Assembly: GCA_002224055.1 (NCBI GenBank)
Contig: AZLU01000008.1
Coordinates: 124,001-188,000 of the forward strand
From: Pezizomycotina sp. ARF18
Lineage: Eukaryota > Ascomycota
DNA: 64,000 nucleotides
Direction of reading: 5' to 3'
The notes beneath the pieces were generated by a model. That model was not told where the DNA came from, did no database searches, and saw only the letters and a list, made by a program, of their open reading frames with translations. Below, one piece after another: positions 27,601 through 42,600 of this stretch. Positions within the stretch are counted from its first letter, which is position 1. Each line of letters opens with the position of its first letter. The position numbers were made by a program, and so were the translations under genes.

Positions 27601-30600
27601 CAATGAAAAGAATATGTAACGAACCGGATTTTCCTTCTTAGACGCCATAGTCTATGATAGATTGCAACGGGTCAATTGCCAATCACTTCTCTGGGTCCTT
27701 AACTTCGGGGAAGTTGGCGTCGTAGTCGATACTAGGACCATTCGTTAGTTTTTGTAAACGAGTCTGTGATCTGGAGGGGGTGGCGTTACTGAGAATATTA
27801 GCTTAAAGGTGTGAACCGACTTTCGATTTCGAATAAAGCAGTCTCTTGAACATAGGCCGTTGTAGCAGGATACCGCAATACTGGTCTTTCCTATTACATT
27901 AAGAGAGTGCCCCTAAGATACACTGGATACTTAAGTATTTATACCCCGTGTTGCCTACCCCCGGCACTTCATTCGATTAGACTTCCTCCTTGTTTACCAT
28001 GATTTTCATAGAATTCATCCTTTAGATCCCCAACGGTCAATTTCACTCAAAAAAAAAAAACAAAAAAAAAACCGTGGAGCTCATGAATATGTAAAACAAT
28101 CACTTAGAATCTTAGATAAAACACACAATTGGTCAGTCAAGTGAATTATTATTCCCCAAAGCCTAGCGTAAGCAGCTTTATGAAATACGGATTTATAAAG
28201 CCTCTTCGCTGTCTTGCGGCACATTTCTGGAGCTATAACGGACTAAATTTCGGTCAGACTTATTGTCTTCATCAATCCGGTAATAATAACTCCTAACTGA
28301 ATGGCCGATATTGGAAATATTTGGAACCCGAATCCTTCCCCGCTGACGCTGCAATAGCGGCCTTGGACAGTCTGTGCTCTTTGATCCTTGAACAGAGGAA
28401 TGAGGTAGAGTTAATCGCACCGACACTGTTAGTACTGTTAGTGCGGTGAAGTCAAGGATCTCGCTTATATCGTCTTGAGACATTTACATGCAACTTAAAT
28501 AAAACGAAGTAACTCCTCGTGCTTCTATCGGTGCTATTAATAAATTGGGCTTTAATCTAGTTATATTCGAAGAACATCTAGTGCTCTTCTATATGGGTAT
28601 ATAGTATTCCGGCTGAATTTTATCCATTTACGGAAAACACGCGTATATCAGACGATGAGACTGACGTCCATGTCCGTCCACTGGAAGGATATTACAATCG
28701 CGCCGCAAGAAACCAGTGGGTCAGGCAGTTGCTCGCACGGTGTTATATCTGCGGAAGGGTTTTATTTCCCCATAGCTCGTTAAGATACTGGAATTGACTT
28801 CGCGGTTGAAAGACCGATTCCGGGCAACGTCGGAAATATCGGCCAGCCGGAATTACAAATTGGTAAACTCTGGCGAAAATGTTGTAGAGAATATTATCTT
28901 TCCTCGACGGATAAAAGTATATGCAGCCTTGTTAACTCAGCCTTCTTAATATACACCTATTGTCCAGTTACTTCTCTCATCGAACTTGAGGATAACAAGC
29001 CACTTACGACACGGTAATAACGATAATTGAATCGTAGTGATATGATAAGCATGAGGGACCGTTGTATGCAGCTGTATGGCGCGTAGTATGTTTCGTGATA
29101 CACACCAGCAGTATATGTATAACGTGGGGCACTGCGGGCTACCACCTACCAACGAGCCAGTTCAATGCCAAGATCAATGTCAAGAAAAAATCATACCAAA
29201 AAGCCGACGAGCCCAGACACCATAACTCAAACTTTAATTATATATATAAAATTTCGTTTCACACGTAAATTTTATAATAATTGTCGATTACGCAATAAAA
29301 TTCGCTGGCAACTTAATTTTATTTAATATTCTTAATATTTAAGGCTTATTTAGTTATATAGTTACTTTATATAAAAAATTATACTGTCGTTGTCGAGTTA
29401 AAAATTATAACATTTATTGATTTTTGGTGTGTTTTTCGACTGGCTCGCTGGTAGGTGGTGGCTCGCAGGGTGGTGCCCATGTTACCCCAATAAACAAAAC
29501 CACCGGCGAAATCCGCCGCCGCATGATCGCTTACACACGGTGGAATCGGAGACCGTATAAACTCCTAAAACTTCCATACCTAGTGACCCCAATTTCGACC
29601 GCCGAAGCCCTTCGCTAATATCTCACCGACCGTTGTAGTGATGTTTATCATTCTGACACTTTCAGACTACATTTACAGGTGCTATCGGAAGTGAAGCCGT
29701 AAGCTTCTCCGGCGGTGTTTTCGTTTCTTTTATTTCCTTTTTTGGGTTCCTTCGGTTGGTTCCTGGGGCACTCCTGGAAGGCTCCTTAAGCGAGCCAATC
29801 GCGCAAACGAAACAGTGAAGAAAGACGAGCTTCCAGAAGCGCAAGGCGGAAATAAGATGATCTCCTTCGTCAATGCAAACAAGATTTCTGCGTAGTGCTC
29901 ATGGCCACCATCCTATTATAAAGCGTCCGGTTACTCCTACGTAAACTTAGAGCATTATTAGCTAGGCTATATAGTCAATGCCGTTTCATGAAATTTGCAA
30001 CAGTTATGACGACGGCCTCGCAGTTACTCACAAGGCAGGCAGTTTTCAATGCTCTAGGCGACCAGGCGGCATTCTCACATGGCTATCAGGAATCAATTTT
30101 GATCGCTTGGCGCCGAAATGCTTCCCTACCTCTTTCGCTATGTTTTAATTTTGTTTGTTTATCACGTTTTTCTCCGCTCCCTTGAAGCCATCTTGCTATA
30201 GCGGGGTGTTATTCCATAAGCATATTGGTAATTTATAGCTTCCCTCGCGAACTTTTGAAGATGCGGTGATCCGCCTACCCGAATCTAATATCAAACTTTT
30301 ATTACTTTTTAGCATTATTAGTTGCGCGATAGGGGTTATTGCTTATTTGAAGTTTTCATAATGACTTCCCATAAATGGTTGTAACCACCAAAATTAGACT
30401 CATGAAATACGCTGTAGGAGTCCTTTGGCCACTTTTTGCTTCCATCCCACGATAAACCTTAATAAACAGACTTAGGCGACTTCCTGGGGCTAGCTCAAGA
30501 CAGAAATAGCCATGTACTTAGTAGATTAACGGGTAGATATACAGAACTCTAAGTCAATATGGAAGTATATTTCGAAGATTTAGGTGTCATTATAAACGAA

Positions 30601-33600
30601 GGTTTTCCCCACGAGGTTTGCAGACCTTTGAAATTTACTATCAATCTCGTAAAAACCCATGGGCCTAATTTGCGAAATTGTCTAAAACCATGAGGTCAAC
30701 GACAGTTCTCTGGGCGGCAGTAGCCGTGCTGTCGCCTACAATTATAAAGGCACGAAACACATGGCCCGCTGCACACTTAGTGAGATTAGTACCGGCGCTA
30801 TTGTCGTCGCACGACACGAAGACCTCCAGCACATACAGCCGACACAGCAACAAGGGCTTTACTACGCCGGCGGCGCTGGCGATACAACACACATCGCGCA
30901 GACTGATCTGACCTTCGTTGGCAAGACGGTCTGCCTTGAACAGACCTCGTACATCTCCTGTTACCTGCGACCGGTCAACTTCTACCATAACAATTGTCTT
31001 TAACACGTAACCGCATACAATTTTGCGCGCCGGAATTGCCGATAGACAGGGAGAACAACGATGCTGACGACTTTACCTTGTCAGTGTCAGCTCCGGCTGC
31101 ACCGACGATAAGTCTCATGTCGATGGACAGCGACTTATAGCCGGATATGGATATAGGTTTCCATAAAGGGATATAATAGCGCAAACGTCAAATGATCGCG
31201 CGCGCGTATTACAAGGACGTTGGATTCAGGGCGCCGTTAAAAACGGCGTCTTGACCTGGGGAAAAACAGAGAGAAACGAAACCGTCGTTCGGAGTGTCAC
31301 AATTCCTAATGCAGCACACACCGGGCAAGTCCATTGGATTTCTAGGAGAGGAAACTCAACCCTCGAGAATCTAGCGGGGCCGCGGTTGATGTTAACGAGC
31401 AGAACAGTGCCAACTACGTCGACATTTGACAAGAAACTCGACGAAAAAAGTCCCCAAGGTACCGCTGACAGATAATAAATCGATGCGTAAAACCCTTCCG
31501 AGATTAGAGTGGAGGGAAAGCTGTCATGAGAAGCGATATTAGTAAGTCGTTGTTCTATTTGATATGGAACATTACACATGTAAGTTCATTCACCATGCAA
31601 GCTATTCACTATGCTCCCGCAACTTTTGAGTTACGTGTACTTAAAACCGTCGTGCTGACAACTTGAGTAGAAAGTCAAAGATATCATGAGTAGAATTGGC
31701 GAATCGATCGAATCTACAATCAAGCCGTCTTCCACGAAATCGAGGGCGAATTTCTCGATCATTCGTCGACCCGACGCTAATAAGACGGTCTATGGGAACG
31801 GCAACGTGGATTACAATTCCTCGACCAAACGATTCCGTTCGATTTCCCTAAAACACAGTCACCACGGCCGTTTAAAGATGGCAGAGGCAAGCCGATGCAA
31901 GGCCTTCTCGTTGTCGACTCTCCTTCGGTCAACGTCTACTGCGTAGAATGTGGGGCGCGCGGGGAAGTCAACATACATGGCAGGATCGTATTCAGTATCG
32001 TCGATGGTGTGTCTGAGGCATCCCTAACCTTGATGGGCGATTTGACTGTTACGGCACAGCTTGGCGTTGACACACACGGCGCCTTTGAAATACCTGTCAA
32101 GAAAACACTATTCAGGGCACCATTCGGCCCCGGGCTCGAAATACCGGGAATCGTTACCTTTGCACCTACAATAAATTTTGCCTTGACAGGACACTTAGGA
32201 CTCGACGCCCGTGCACAAGTCAGAGCCGCAGCGTTTAGTATGGAATCACACTTTCGTCGAGTTGACCTTACAGGCAACCACAACAACGCCAGCGGCTGGA
32301 CTCCGCAGGTCATGCCGCTGCAGTTTGATGCGAACGGTTATGTTAAGGCAACCGCTGATGTGCCGTGAAAGCAAGCTTTGGCGGGAACTTGCGTTCGCAA
32401 AGAAGTTCCACTGGATGCTTGACTCGCTGCAGAGCCAACATTGCAGATCACAGCAGAACGCGAAATTGAGGTCAATGGGACGGTTCCGATTAGTGGCGGG
32501 GGCGATGGCCAGACGGCGTGTTCTAACGGCTTGAATATCGATACGGACTTCGTTGCTAAGGTGTACGGTCAAACACCACTTATCCACGATAAATGGTGGA
32601 TATATAACTCCAAGCAGCAGATTGCGCATGACAAGTGCGTTCCTCTTTCTTCGATTGACAGTCACAACACTACCGTTGCTTCTGGAGACGGGCCTCTGCC
32701 AGGGGGACCGGAACCTGTACCACCGAGCACACCTGCTCCACCAACAAAGCAGACGAGATCCGTAACCGCTATTCGTCGCAGGACACAGCGCAGCAAGTCT
32801 CAGCTCCCAAGATGGACACAGTAATATCCAGGAAAATAGAAATTTCATCGCTACAGACGCGCATGGCACAGCTTTATCGACTCCGACGAGCGTAACTGTG
32901 CGACTCCCGCGCGCTTCCTTTCTACACCTGATAGTGGCATCGCTACTGTTGACAGCGAGCCAGGTTCTGGCACGTATACTCTGACGAGCTCGACGCTCAC
33001 GGGTTTCTCGCTGCAGTTACACGACAGCAGGGCGATGCCTATGAACGCAGAGATCGTGGCGCTATGGTCGCTGCCCGATACTGGGTACTTAGTCGCGACG
33101 AAGCCTAGTGACCAGACTACTACGCCATATTACCTCATCGCATGCGAAGCAAACGGTCAACCTACGAAGCTTTTCCTAGGGAAAACTTTAAGTCTGCGGA
33201 ACAGGCTTGAAAACTAAGAAGATTTCGGACGCCATGGTCGGCAGCGATGTGTAAGTGCTCCCTGAAGAGGTTCCAGATATGAACGTCTAAATCAATGTTG
33301 TCTGTAAGTATGCAGTCATATGCCGCTACATCTAAGAAAGATAAGCGAACTTAAAGCAAATGAGGAAAGATAACAGGCTTTTGATACCCGATTTAGTCCG
33401 CTTGAAGAATCAAACTTGTACAATAACTATATATTCGATTGAGATATTTTTTGTTCACTCAGTATACCCTGGCGGTGCTTCCATATCTTTCTATAGCGTA
33501 TATTAGTCCTATTAGTCCCCACATTCTCACTCTTGGTGCTCTGGCTTCGTCTCCCTTGAAACTCCAAAAAACCACTGGCCCTCAGAAACACCAGGGTCGT

Positions 33601-36600
33601 AGCAATGAATGGGCTTACCTTGCCCAGATACCCTTATCTTGAGGTTCCGAATTGTTCCTTTATTTTATCGCTATCAATCCAACTTGTAGAATACCCCTAA
33701 CATTAAACAAGCCCGTCCTGTTCCTGATTTTCCTGCGGAGAGAAGTACACTACTCATAAAGCACTATTCGGATGTCTCAAGCACTTAAACAAAATCAATA
33801 TACACGATGCTAAACATCACACCACTCAATAATCAGGCGTAGCCTTATATCCATACCCTTATGCCTGCCTAGTTAGCTAGGAGGTCGTTAATGTTTCAGC
33901 GGCAAAATGTCACGCGAGGGCTGAAGAAGTCTCAGCAAGTACCTTCGAGGGGTTCCGAAGTTTTGAGCATCCGAACGATCTTCCATGTTCTAGGTATTGT
34001 TAAGCCCTGTCTAAAATCACAGCCGATGCTAGATCTATAATTATATCAAGTTTAGGCACGTACGCGATGCATATGAGACATCCCGGCATGTATTGATTGC
34101 TGCGCAGAGCAGATTTCAGGAATATTCCTATCGATTTATTCTAGAATAGCTCTATGATTTGACGATGGCTCTAAATCTCTAGAATTCGATATCAAAACCC
34201 AATACCAACTTTAAGATATAGTTGGATATAGCTAGATCTTAGATCTCGCCATTAGAATCGATATTATCCCTAGTGGAACTGCTTTGTGCATGATTCACTA
34301 GACGAATACGGCCCGCAATCATGATCCAGGAAGTTCCCTGCCTTGTAGCACGTGTTATATCGGTGAGACCGTTAGATTGCGAAAAACTGGCTGAATAGCT
34401 GAAGGAACTCCTGATTGTTTTGATCTAATACACCTATTAAATTAAGAACATTCACGATGCGAAGATTGGAGAGGCTCAAAGCAGCAAAGTGTATATTGGG
34501 TATAAGGCAAATAATAAGAATTTCCCTGCAAGTGAGCAATATGTAACCTCCAGTTAAACCAAACCAAATAATTTAGGAAGAAATATACTGTATAGACACG
34601 AAAGTTGAACGCCGATTTATCTTCATTAAAGTAAAATTAAGAAAATAAAAATTATATCCTATAGCCGCCCTCTAAAACAATCGAGCCGTCGCTACCTTCA
34701 GGATTCCGTCTGTGCACCCTTATCGGCGGTGGTCGCTCCAAAGGCATCTCCCCCATTTGTGGCTGCTGATACTGCCGACTTCCGCTCCTTCCAAAACCCG
34801 TCTCCCTCCCTTGGCTGCTCCCGTTTCCACCGCTGGCACTAATACCACCCCTCCTGCTGCTCCCACCGCTACCGCTACTCCCTCCTCTGTCGTCTTCCAC
34901 AAACATCGGCTCTTCCGTCTGCCGCCGTTTCCGACCGATCATCCACTTGCCCACACGCTTAGTTCTTCCTTCCTCCGCATAGACGCGTAGATTTCCCTCC
35001 TCGTTGATCATAGCCCCTTCGTCCCGTGTCGTTAACTTGCGCTGTCGTCGTTTACGCGCGACGATAAACCCGGCGCCAACGCCTATTAAGGCTAGCAACG
35101 CTATACCGCAAGGACGATACCAATAATGACGCCATCTGGTACGCTACCCTTCGCGGCGGCTGTTGTCGTCCTGAGGGGAGGGAGAAAGCTGCGGCGGCGG
35201 GGTTTGCGCTGAATTGGACGGGATCGGGGTCGAAGCGGTGGAGGAGTGCTGCCCGGCGCCAGCGCGAAAGGTTGCGTCGCTGCGCGGGCGACGAACTTAG
35301 AGAAGGGTTGGTCGGGGCGGCTACAGGTTATAAAGTTAGTTAGCCAAGGCCGAGAATACAACAGTTAATGCTAATAATAGCAAAGAATAGCCAACACAAA
35401 ATGTGAGTTGGATTTCTTTGGAACAAAGAAATAATGGAGTAGGGAAACATACGGATTTATGATTCCAACCATGCCGTTTTGGCAGTGTTGGCCCTGAGCA
35501 CAGTAGAAGAATATGGGGTCCTCGGATTGAATCGTGATCGTGAAAGTCGGGACCTATTTATCATAAGAGAACGATTGAAAATTAGACGACTTGTTCAACC
35601 GTATGTGCCCTATCGATACAAGAGATTCCACATAATTGCGACCGGCGCAATTTTGGCGTAGGAATATTACGGGATAAATAAGAAATTAAGATATTCTTAA
35701 GAAACACGAGCTCACCTCCTCAGAACCGACCGCTACTGGGAAAACGAACTAAAAAAAGAATTCGCAGATTTGTCGCTTTGGGTTCGCAGGGGTTGTCGAA
35801 CGTGGAAGAGACAACAGAGTGGTTCTGGGGGGTTGAGAAACGGTCAGTGTTTCATGGTCCGTAATCATATGAGAAATATATTAAAAAAAATCCAGAGGAT
35901 TAAACAAAATGAACAGGGCGAGACCATTCGTAAAGAATCATATTGTAGGGTCATATATGATATATAAATGCCCACGGATCGGTCAACGTACATTCGGGAA
36001 GAATTGAAAAGTAACGTTTCCTCCAACTTGCTGATACAGCGTTTGCGGCGTGAAAACCTGCTTGAACAAATCGCCCTGCTTCCCACCCAGATAATTTTCG
36101 GTTCTATACCGTCGTCTGCCTGAACAATTGTCGGACCCTTTCGCGGCTCTCCCAATTCCACCACTCGAGTATTCGCCCGTCGATAGAGTTGTTCATGGAT
36201 ATGTCGTCTGAACCCAAATGTAACCTCCATGCAATCCTCCTCAGCAGCAACCGGTCGTACGTAAAATGTTGAGTAGAAGACTAATGTCAGGAGAACGCGT
36301 AAAAAAGGAACGATGTTGCGGCTATGCCGTATGATTGACGACATCTTCCGGCTCATTTCTACCTCGCTACCGAGTCATGATCTGAAATATTGGAAATACG
36401 AGATTTCGTAAAGCAAGAAAGGTTTTTCGGAGCTTATAAAAGCTGCAGATGTTGTCATTTATTTGTGTCCAAGGGCCGGGGATTGTTCGGTCGTTCCTCC
36501 TCCAATTCGACTGCACGCTACCCGAGAAAATCCGTTGGAAAAACCTAATAAACCACGAGGAATGAAAACGAGATGCTACCTGCTTGCTTATAGAAAATTG

Positions 36601-39600
36601 GGGGAAGGAGCGGAAAATAATAACAATAACAAGAGAAGGAAAGAAAGAAATAATAACGAAAGGAATGTGAAGATGATATATTATTTACCCCTTAGACGAG
36701 CGAAGAAAAGAAATCTGGGGCAAAAGTAAGGAGACAATGATCTTATAGCCTGAATCACAAGTAAGGCAGAAAGGAAGGATAAAAAGGACAAAGAAGGGTG
36801 GAGGGGAGAAAACGATGCCAACAGTCGGCGCCAAACGCCCTGTAATTCTTTCCGCTGTCGGGTTATCGGAAGACCTCCTGACTAATGAGACTGATGCCTC
36901 TCTCGGTCTTCGATTGCTGGATTCTTCCAAAATGTTCGATAATCAATGGTAAAAAGGTTATAAATGGAGAAAGAAGAGACTGGCTGGTGAAATTCTCTGA
37001 AGGGAGGAAATTTGGCCGTGTAAAAGGAAAGAATGATTTTTTTTAATGCCTACGGATGATACCCTGCTCGACAGGGTTCTCGGTGGAACGCTATGGTGGT
37101 GGTGATCGGCAAGCAAAAACCTCTTGGTACAAGTAGATGAATGATGCACTTCTTTGAATATAGGGGCCTTTTTTCCCTTATTTTCCCTTATTTCGAGGTA
37201 TCTTGCCGATATCTAACTTCTACGCAGGGTGGTCTTGTCCACGAAACGCCTCTTGCTGCAGGATCGGTTAACAAAAACGACTGTCTTCCGATATTATTCC
37301 CAATGCTTTGGACTAACTTCTTCGCAGTCCCTTTGCACGTCGGGAAGGACGACTTTGACGTAAATAGGTCTAGGTTAGGAATCAGTTCGAGCTTCAGCAC
37401 CCGTCAAATAGAGTAAGTTACAACTGATGCTGGCAAGACAGATGGTGTGGTTATGATCGCAGTTTTAATGCTTGGTCATTCTCGTCTCTCCGTAAACCTC
37501 GTGTTGGGTGATGATTTCTATTTCTTCTTTTTTCCTCTCCAATCCAGCGCCATCAATGCATGGTACCGCCAGCCACATGGCCATCTTGCTTCTCTCGAGG
37601 ACGTTTGCCGACGTCTAGAATAGATTAAATTTCTCGACCTATTATAAGACTCCAGAAAGTGGAGCCCTGGAGTTTATGACACAACACAAAATTCCTACTT
37701 TCCCGCAAAACTAGACTACCTTTCATTCAAGCTCTTTTTGCACTCTAGTTTACAGAGAACCCCTTTTAGTTATATATTTTTCTTGCGCCCTCGCATCAAC
37801 CTCTCTTGTCCTACGATGACGGTTTCGACAAGAATCGCGAGCGGTAGTAAATAGTGGTCAATAAAATATATATAGCGCAGCAATCATGACCTTCCATTTG
37901 GCGCCTGGCAACGGCAGCCGGTAGCGAAACCCCAAGGGCGCCCTGGAGGCTCGAATTCATTGTGGAGCTTTTAGGTAGCTTGGGAGCGGTGGGCTTTGGG
38001 AGTGGATGCGGCGAAAACCTGCAGAAAACGGCAACTGATGGGCCGTCGTATCGTTTCAGACCCCGTTCAGAGTAGTTATCCTAAGACAAAAAAATAGTGC
38101 TATACAAGGCTTCCGAACCATAGCTTATATCACAGAATCGCATCTAGCTTTCCCAAAAGGCGATACGTGATCCGTTAAGTACTAGGGAGACCCAATCCCG
38201 CTAAAATGACTTTCCCGTTTACCAGGCGCTGTTTGTTTCGTGAGATGTTTCGCTACGCGGAGAAGATGCTTGACATAAACCAAACCTTTTCCCCTAAGCA
38301 GTCGGGTACCCTTCGGGTTAGGAAAGATCATGAGTGATCGCGGCGTCGTCCTAGTTGGAGGTTTATCCGATTTCTTTTATTGCTATAATCATCAGAATGT
38401 AAATTATACGGAGCATCAAGCTTTCCCGTAACATTAAGAGCTCATTGAATGTTGGCTTTCTGGAAAAGTTTGATTAGGAACCCGAAATTGCGTTGGTATC
38501 CATTCATCTCGATAGCATGAGAGCTCCAACAAAATCGCAACGAGAATAACCTCGGGTTCAAAAACAAAAAACAAAATAATCCTAAATTGGCCTACCATTG
38601 AGGATGTGAAATCCAAATTGCATATTACATCGGGGCGTTCTAAGAGCTCTTCTAGCCTGAAGAGGTTGCCGTTGCTTGTTCTCAATATGTACCTTCAGAT
38701 AAATGTTTCTCACTCAATGAAAATATCGACCCATATATTTGTTTATTGGCTTAAAACAAATACCTGTTCACGGATTGCGGTTATAATTCCCTCCAACTTC
38801 TTAAATCTCTAGGTTTCAACTGCGCTAACAAGTGGGCCGTCGCGATGTTGCTTCCTCGCTCACGTCCATTCCAGATAACTAAATTCCTTGTGTTGGTTCT
38901 GCATATCAGAGGGAGATCCTGTTCCTTACAGGAACTCAAACGCTCCGCATCTCCGGCCACGAGGTAAATCGTCAGTAACCGCTTGTATACTTATCCAGCG
39001 CCGAAGCTGTTCCAATTTCCTCCATACAAGGAAACAAAAGCCAGTGATTGGCACGTTTCACAATGATTAAACGCCGACTTTTCGTGATAGGCACTCTATA
39101 TGCAAACCTTATACTGTATACCCGTGCATAATTTTGCCGTCGCATCTAATTTATTTTCTTTTTACAGAGTATGTACATGAAAGGTACCAATCTGGGCCTC
39201 ACACCTCTTTTTAAAAGGTACCAAAATTGTCCCCAGATCAACACTAAAAAAATAAAATTAGATGTGACGGCAAAATTATGCACGGGTATAGAGTATTATT
39301 AACTCAAAAGACCTTGATTTTCCATTTTAGCTCATGAAGATATATCAAATTACTCCGCAGGTAGCCGTTATTTATTCGATTATCACTATCCAGCCAGCGC
39401 TAGGTAAGAAATACCATTAGACTTTAAACTATTGTGAGCACTATCCTACACGGTACTGTTACAGAGAATATTTTAGCCTATAGAGAGTTTTAAAAGGATA
39501 GGAAATATTCAGGCACGAACTAAAACATCACTGTGATCATACCCGCCGTTCATTATGATATATTGTTCGTTGTATTAGCTCTATAAGAGCGACCAAACAG

Positions 39601-42600
39601 GCTCCCAATTTACTTCCAGTTACATCGATGATTAGTGACATTATTATGAGTGCTTTCTGTTTTCATATATTCCAAGATTTAGAGATCGCCGCCACGACGT
39701 CCTTCGGCTATAAACGGCAGCTCATGACCGACGCCGTTCACCACAACACTGTCCACGCAATCATCCCCAAGCACGGTTTTATATTTTCTAACAGCGTCGG
39801 TGGCGTTAGGATATCATCCGCTCCGTATATCGCTAACAACTTTCCCGTCTCCCCTACCGCATCTTTCCCATTGCTAAGATATTCATGACTACTATCCGAT
39901 CGCTCGAAGCCTAGCCTGCCCGATCGCAAGTGTCCGCCTAACCTCTCCAATCCTTATCCGCGTCGAATATTGGCGCATGCCTAAAGCTCGACACGAACGA
40001 ATGTAAATAACCCCTGTGGTGCATTGACTGCCAGCGGATGATTCCTGCAACGTCCACCGGTTTCCAATCTCCATCTTGTTTCTCTTGAGCCTCTTTAGAG
40101 CCGTGAACTGTTCCCGAAAGTCCTCTCTCGCCGTCGCTATCCCGGCGCTTCATCGTGGGGTCTCCTCTGGAATTTCCGCGGGCGGCTTCTCCGCCTCCTT
40201 TAACTGCCGCGAAACGAGTATCTCCCACAGCTTATCCGGTACCCACGGCGAAAAGCACAACCTCGTCGGCAGCGGCAGCACGTTCTTCCTCATCAATCCC
40301 GGCGATGACATTGCAACAAGCGACGATACCAATTCCGGATTCCTCGACGCGAAGGACGCGCAGATACACCCGCCGAGTGAATACCCTATCAAACTAACCG
40401 GAAACCCATCCACACCAAATGCAGCCGTTACAAGCTGCTTTAGTAAGCTAGAGAACATATCTATATCCTGGTTAACATCGCGAGGACACTCGGAATATCC
40501 ACGGCCGGGTAGTCGAATAAAAGAACATAGCACCCTTTTTCGGCTAGGGAGAGCGCAATGTCACGGCCGGATACGCAGGGAGTACTGATACCGTGAACGA
40601 AGACTACGCGGCGACCAGTGGAGGGACCGACAGTATAGCAGCGGATGCGGCCGTAGGTTGTGTCTACCCAGCGGCCATTGGGAGTGCGGTCGGCGGGTAC
40701 GGAAGTTGCGATATTCGTAGCGGGGTGAGGTGAGATAGAAGCGTAGATTCGGGAGAGGGTATGATATCGGAGCGAGGAGACGGGGCGACGCGGCGCTTTA
40801 GGATGTGGTATAGCAACCGGACGCAGGATGCGACGACGGCGGAGGTTATGAAGATATGCACCGGAGATGCGGTTACTGTTGAAATTAGCGACATTCTGAT
40901 CAATGTGGCTAAGGCTGAAAGCTTCGCAGCGCAAATTCGCAATCGATCATGCGATTTTCGGAGAAATATAGGAGCTCAAACTGCAAATGGGAGAAACAGG
41001 TTTCAAAGAGTAAGAGGAAAATCGGGAAGGATATATATCCTCAAGAAAATCCCTCCATGATTGTTAATCTTCGATAAGCGGGCCGGATTGTCTCGCATCT
41101 GATCAATCCAGAACAGCTAGCCTCGCATCCAGAAAAAAATCAGCCACGGGTGACACCCTCGGCCCTCGGAACGCCGCGGGAAGGGCAAACCTAAAATTGA
41201 GGATTCGCTAGAGGCATCTTTCGCGATGTATCTGAGCTCAGTTACCGTCATATGAAAAAAAATTGCCATGACCTGTCAAAGGTTTTTGTGCAACCTGGTC
41301 TGTCGGATTTAGCCTTTTCGCAATTTTATAATTGACGGCCAGCAGTTTGTTTGCTAAAGATAATCCTAATCATTTTTGCCGCAGTCTCAGGAGCCATCCT
41401 AGCGAGCATTGGCAGTTTCAGTCGCGCAATGTCGAAGCTCTGTATCCACGCTTAACATCTTGACATCTCTCCCAGGACATAATTCAGAGCAATGTCACAC
41501 CTGTGTCTCGTGATTTTGCGATTACTATAATCTGCCCACAAGAAATTGCGAAAATAAGAATGTGGCCAAAGCTTTGAATCCTCCAGGGGAAATCCCATAT
41601 CCGATTTATATGGAGCGTTTTCAACCATCGACTTATTTTGTATTAGTACGTAGGAATGGCGCTTCCGTGGTAGATACGATGGACAGCGGAAAGGTATCTT
41701 CTTCGTCCTCAAAATTCGAGGCATCCCCACAAGAGGATTTCCCCTCCGGATCTCTTCTGCGCTAAAACCAAAGATAGTGTCATTCTAGAGGAAATTAATA
41801 GTAATAATATAAATTGAATATATTCGTATTTACGTACACATGTAAGGAGGCTCGTGGTCGACTCTGTCCGGGAGCGCCGCGCGGGTGTCCTGGCAGATCT
41901 ACCGCAAATTTGCGAACAAGATTATAAAACGCAACCCGTGCGGCGTCCACCTTCGATAAAAAACGCTTCGCAGCCTTGTGAGCTCATAGTAGTCGAATCG
42001 CGTTCGCAGTTTGTTAACATTTGCCAGTTTCTCGAAGCTTGAGGCGGGCGCTGGGTATATTACTATCAGTATTTTAACGCTCGTGCGGAAATTGATTTCC
42101 ACTCGCATTTTCTCAGCCTTGGAATTTATATTTTATAAACACATTTAATTTTTGATCGTCCGATAAAATGTAGAAAAGAGAGCATATCAAAAAGGGCTAT
42201 TCTCTCAATGATTAGATGCGGCCGCGATGTGACTAGTCTTAGGAACTATTGACAATAGACATGTATCAATGTAATCTGCTTACACTCCTTCAGGGGTCCA
42301 GGGAACCTTTGAAAACCTCCGAATATAATCAGAAGCATTCCTGCGTTTAGTATCGCGCTCCGTTCCTAGGCTACAAGCTCCAAAATTATCTGCCATGATT
42401 ATACGTGTCTACGCCCCATAGTCGAAGGTCCTGCCCAAGATCAATTCTCCAATATATTTCAGTTTAATTATATATATATATATATATATATGTATCATTG
42501 GATACAATTGTTTCTACCAACTCTTTTTTGTTGCTTGGCTTGAGTAACAAACACCTTCAGCTTATAATATTTTAGCTCCGTAAAAAAGTAATCAATACAA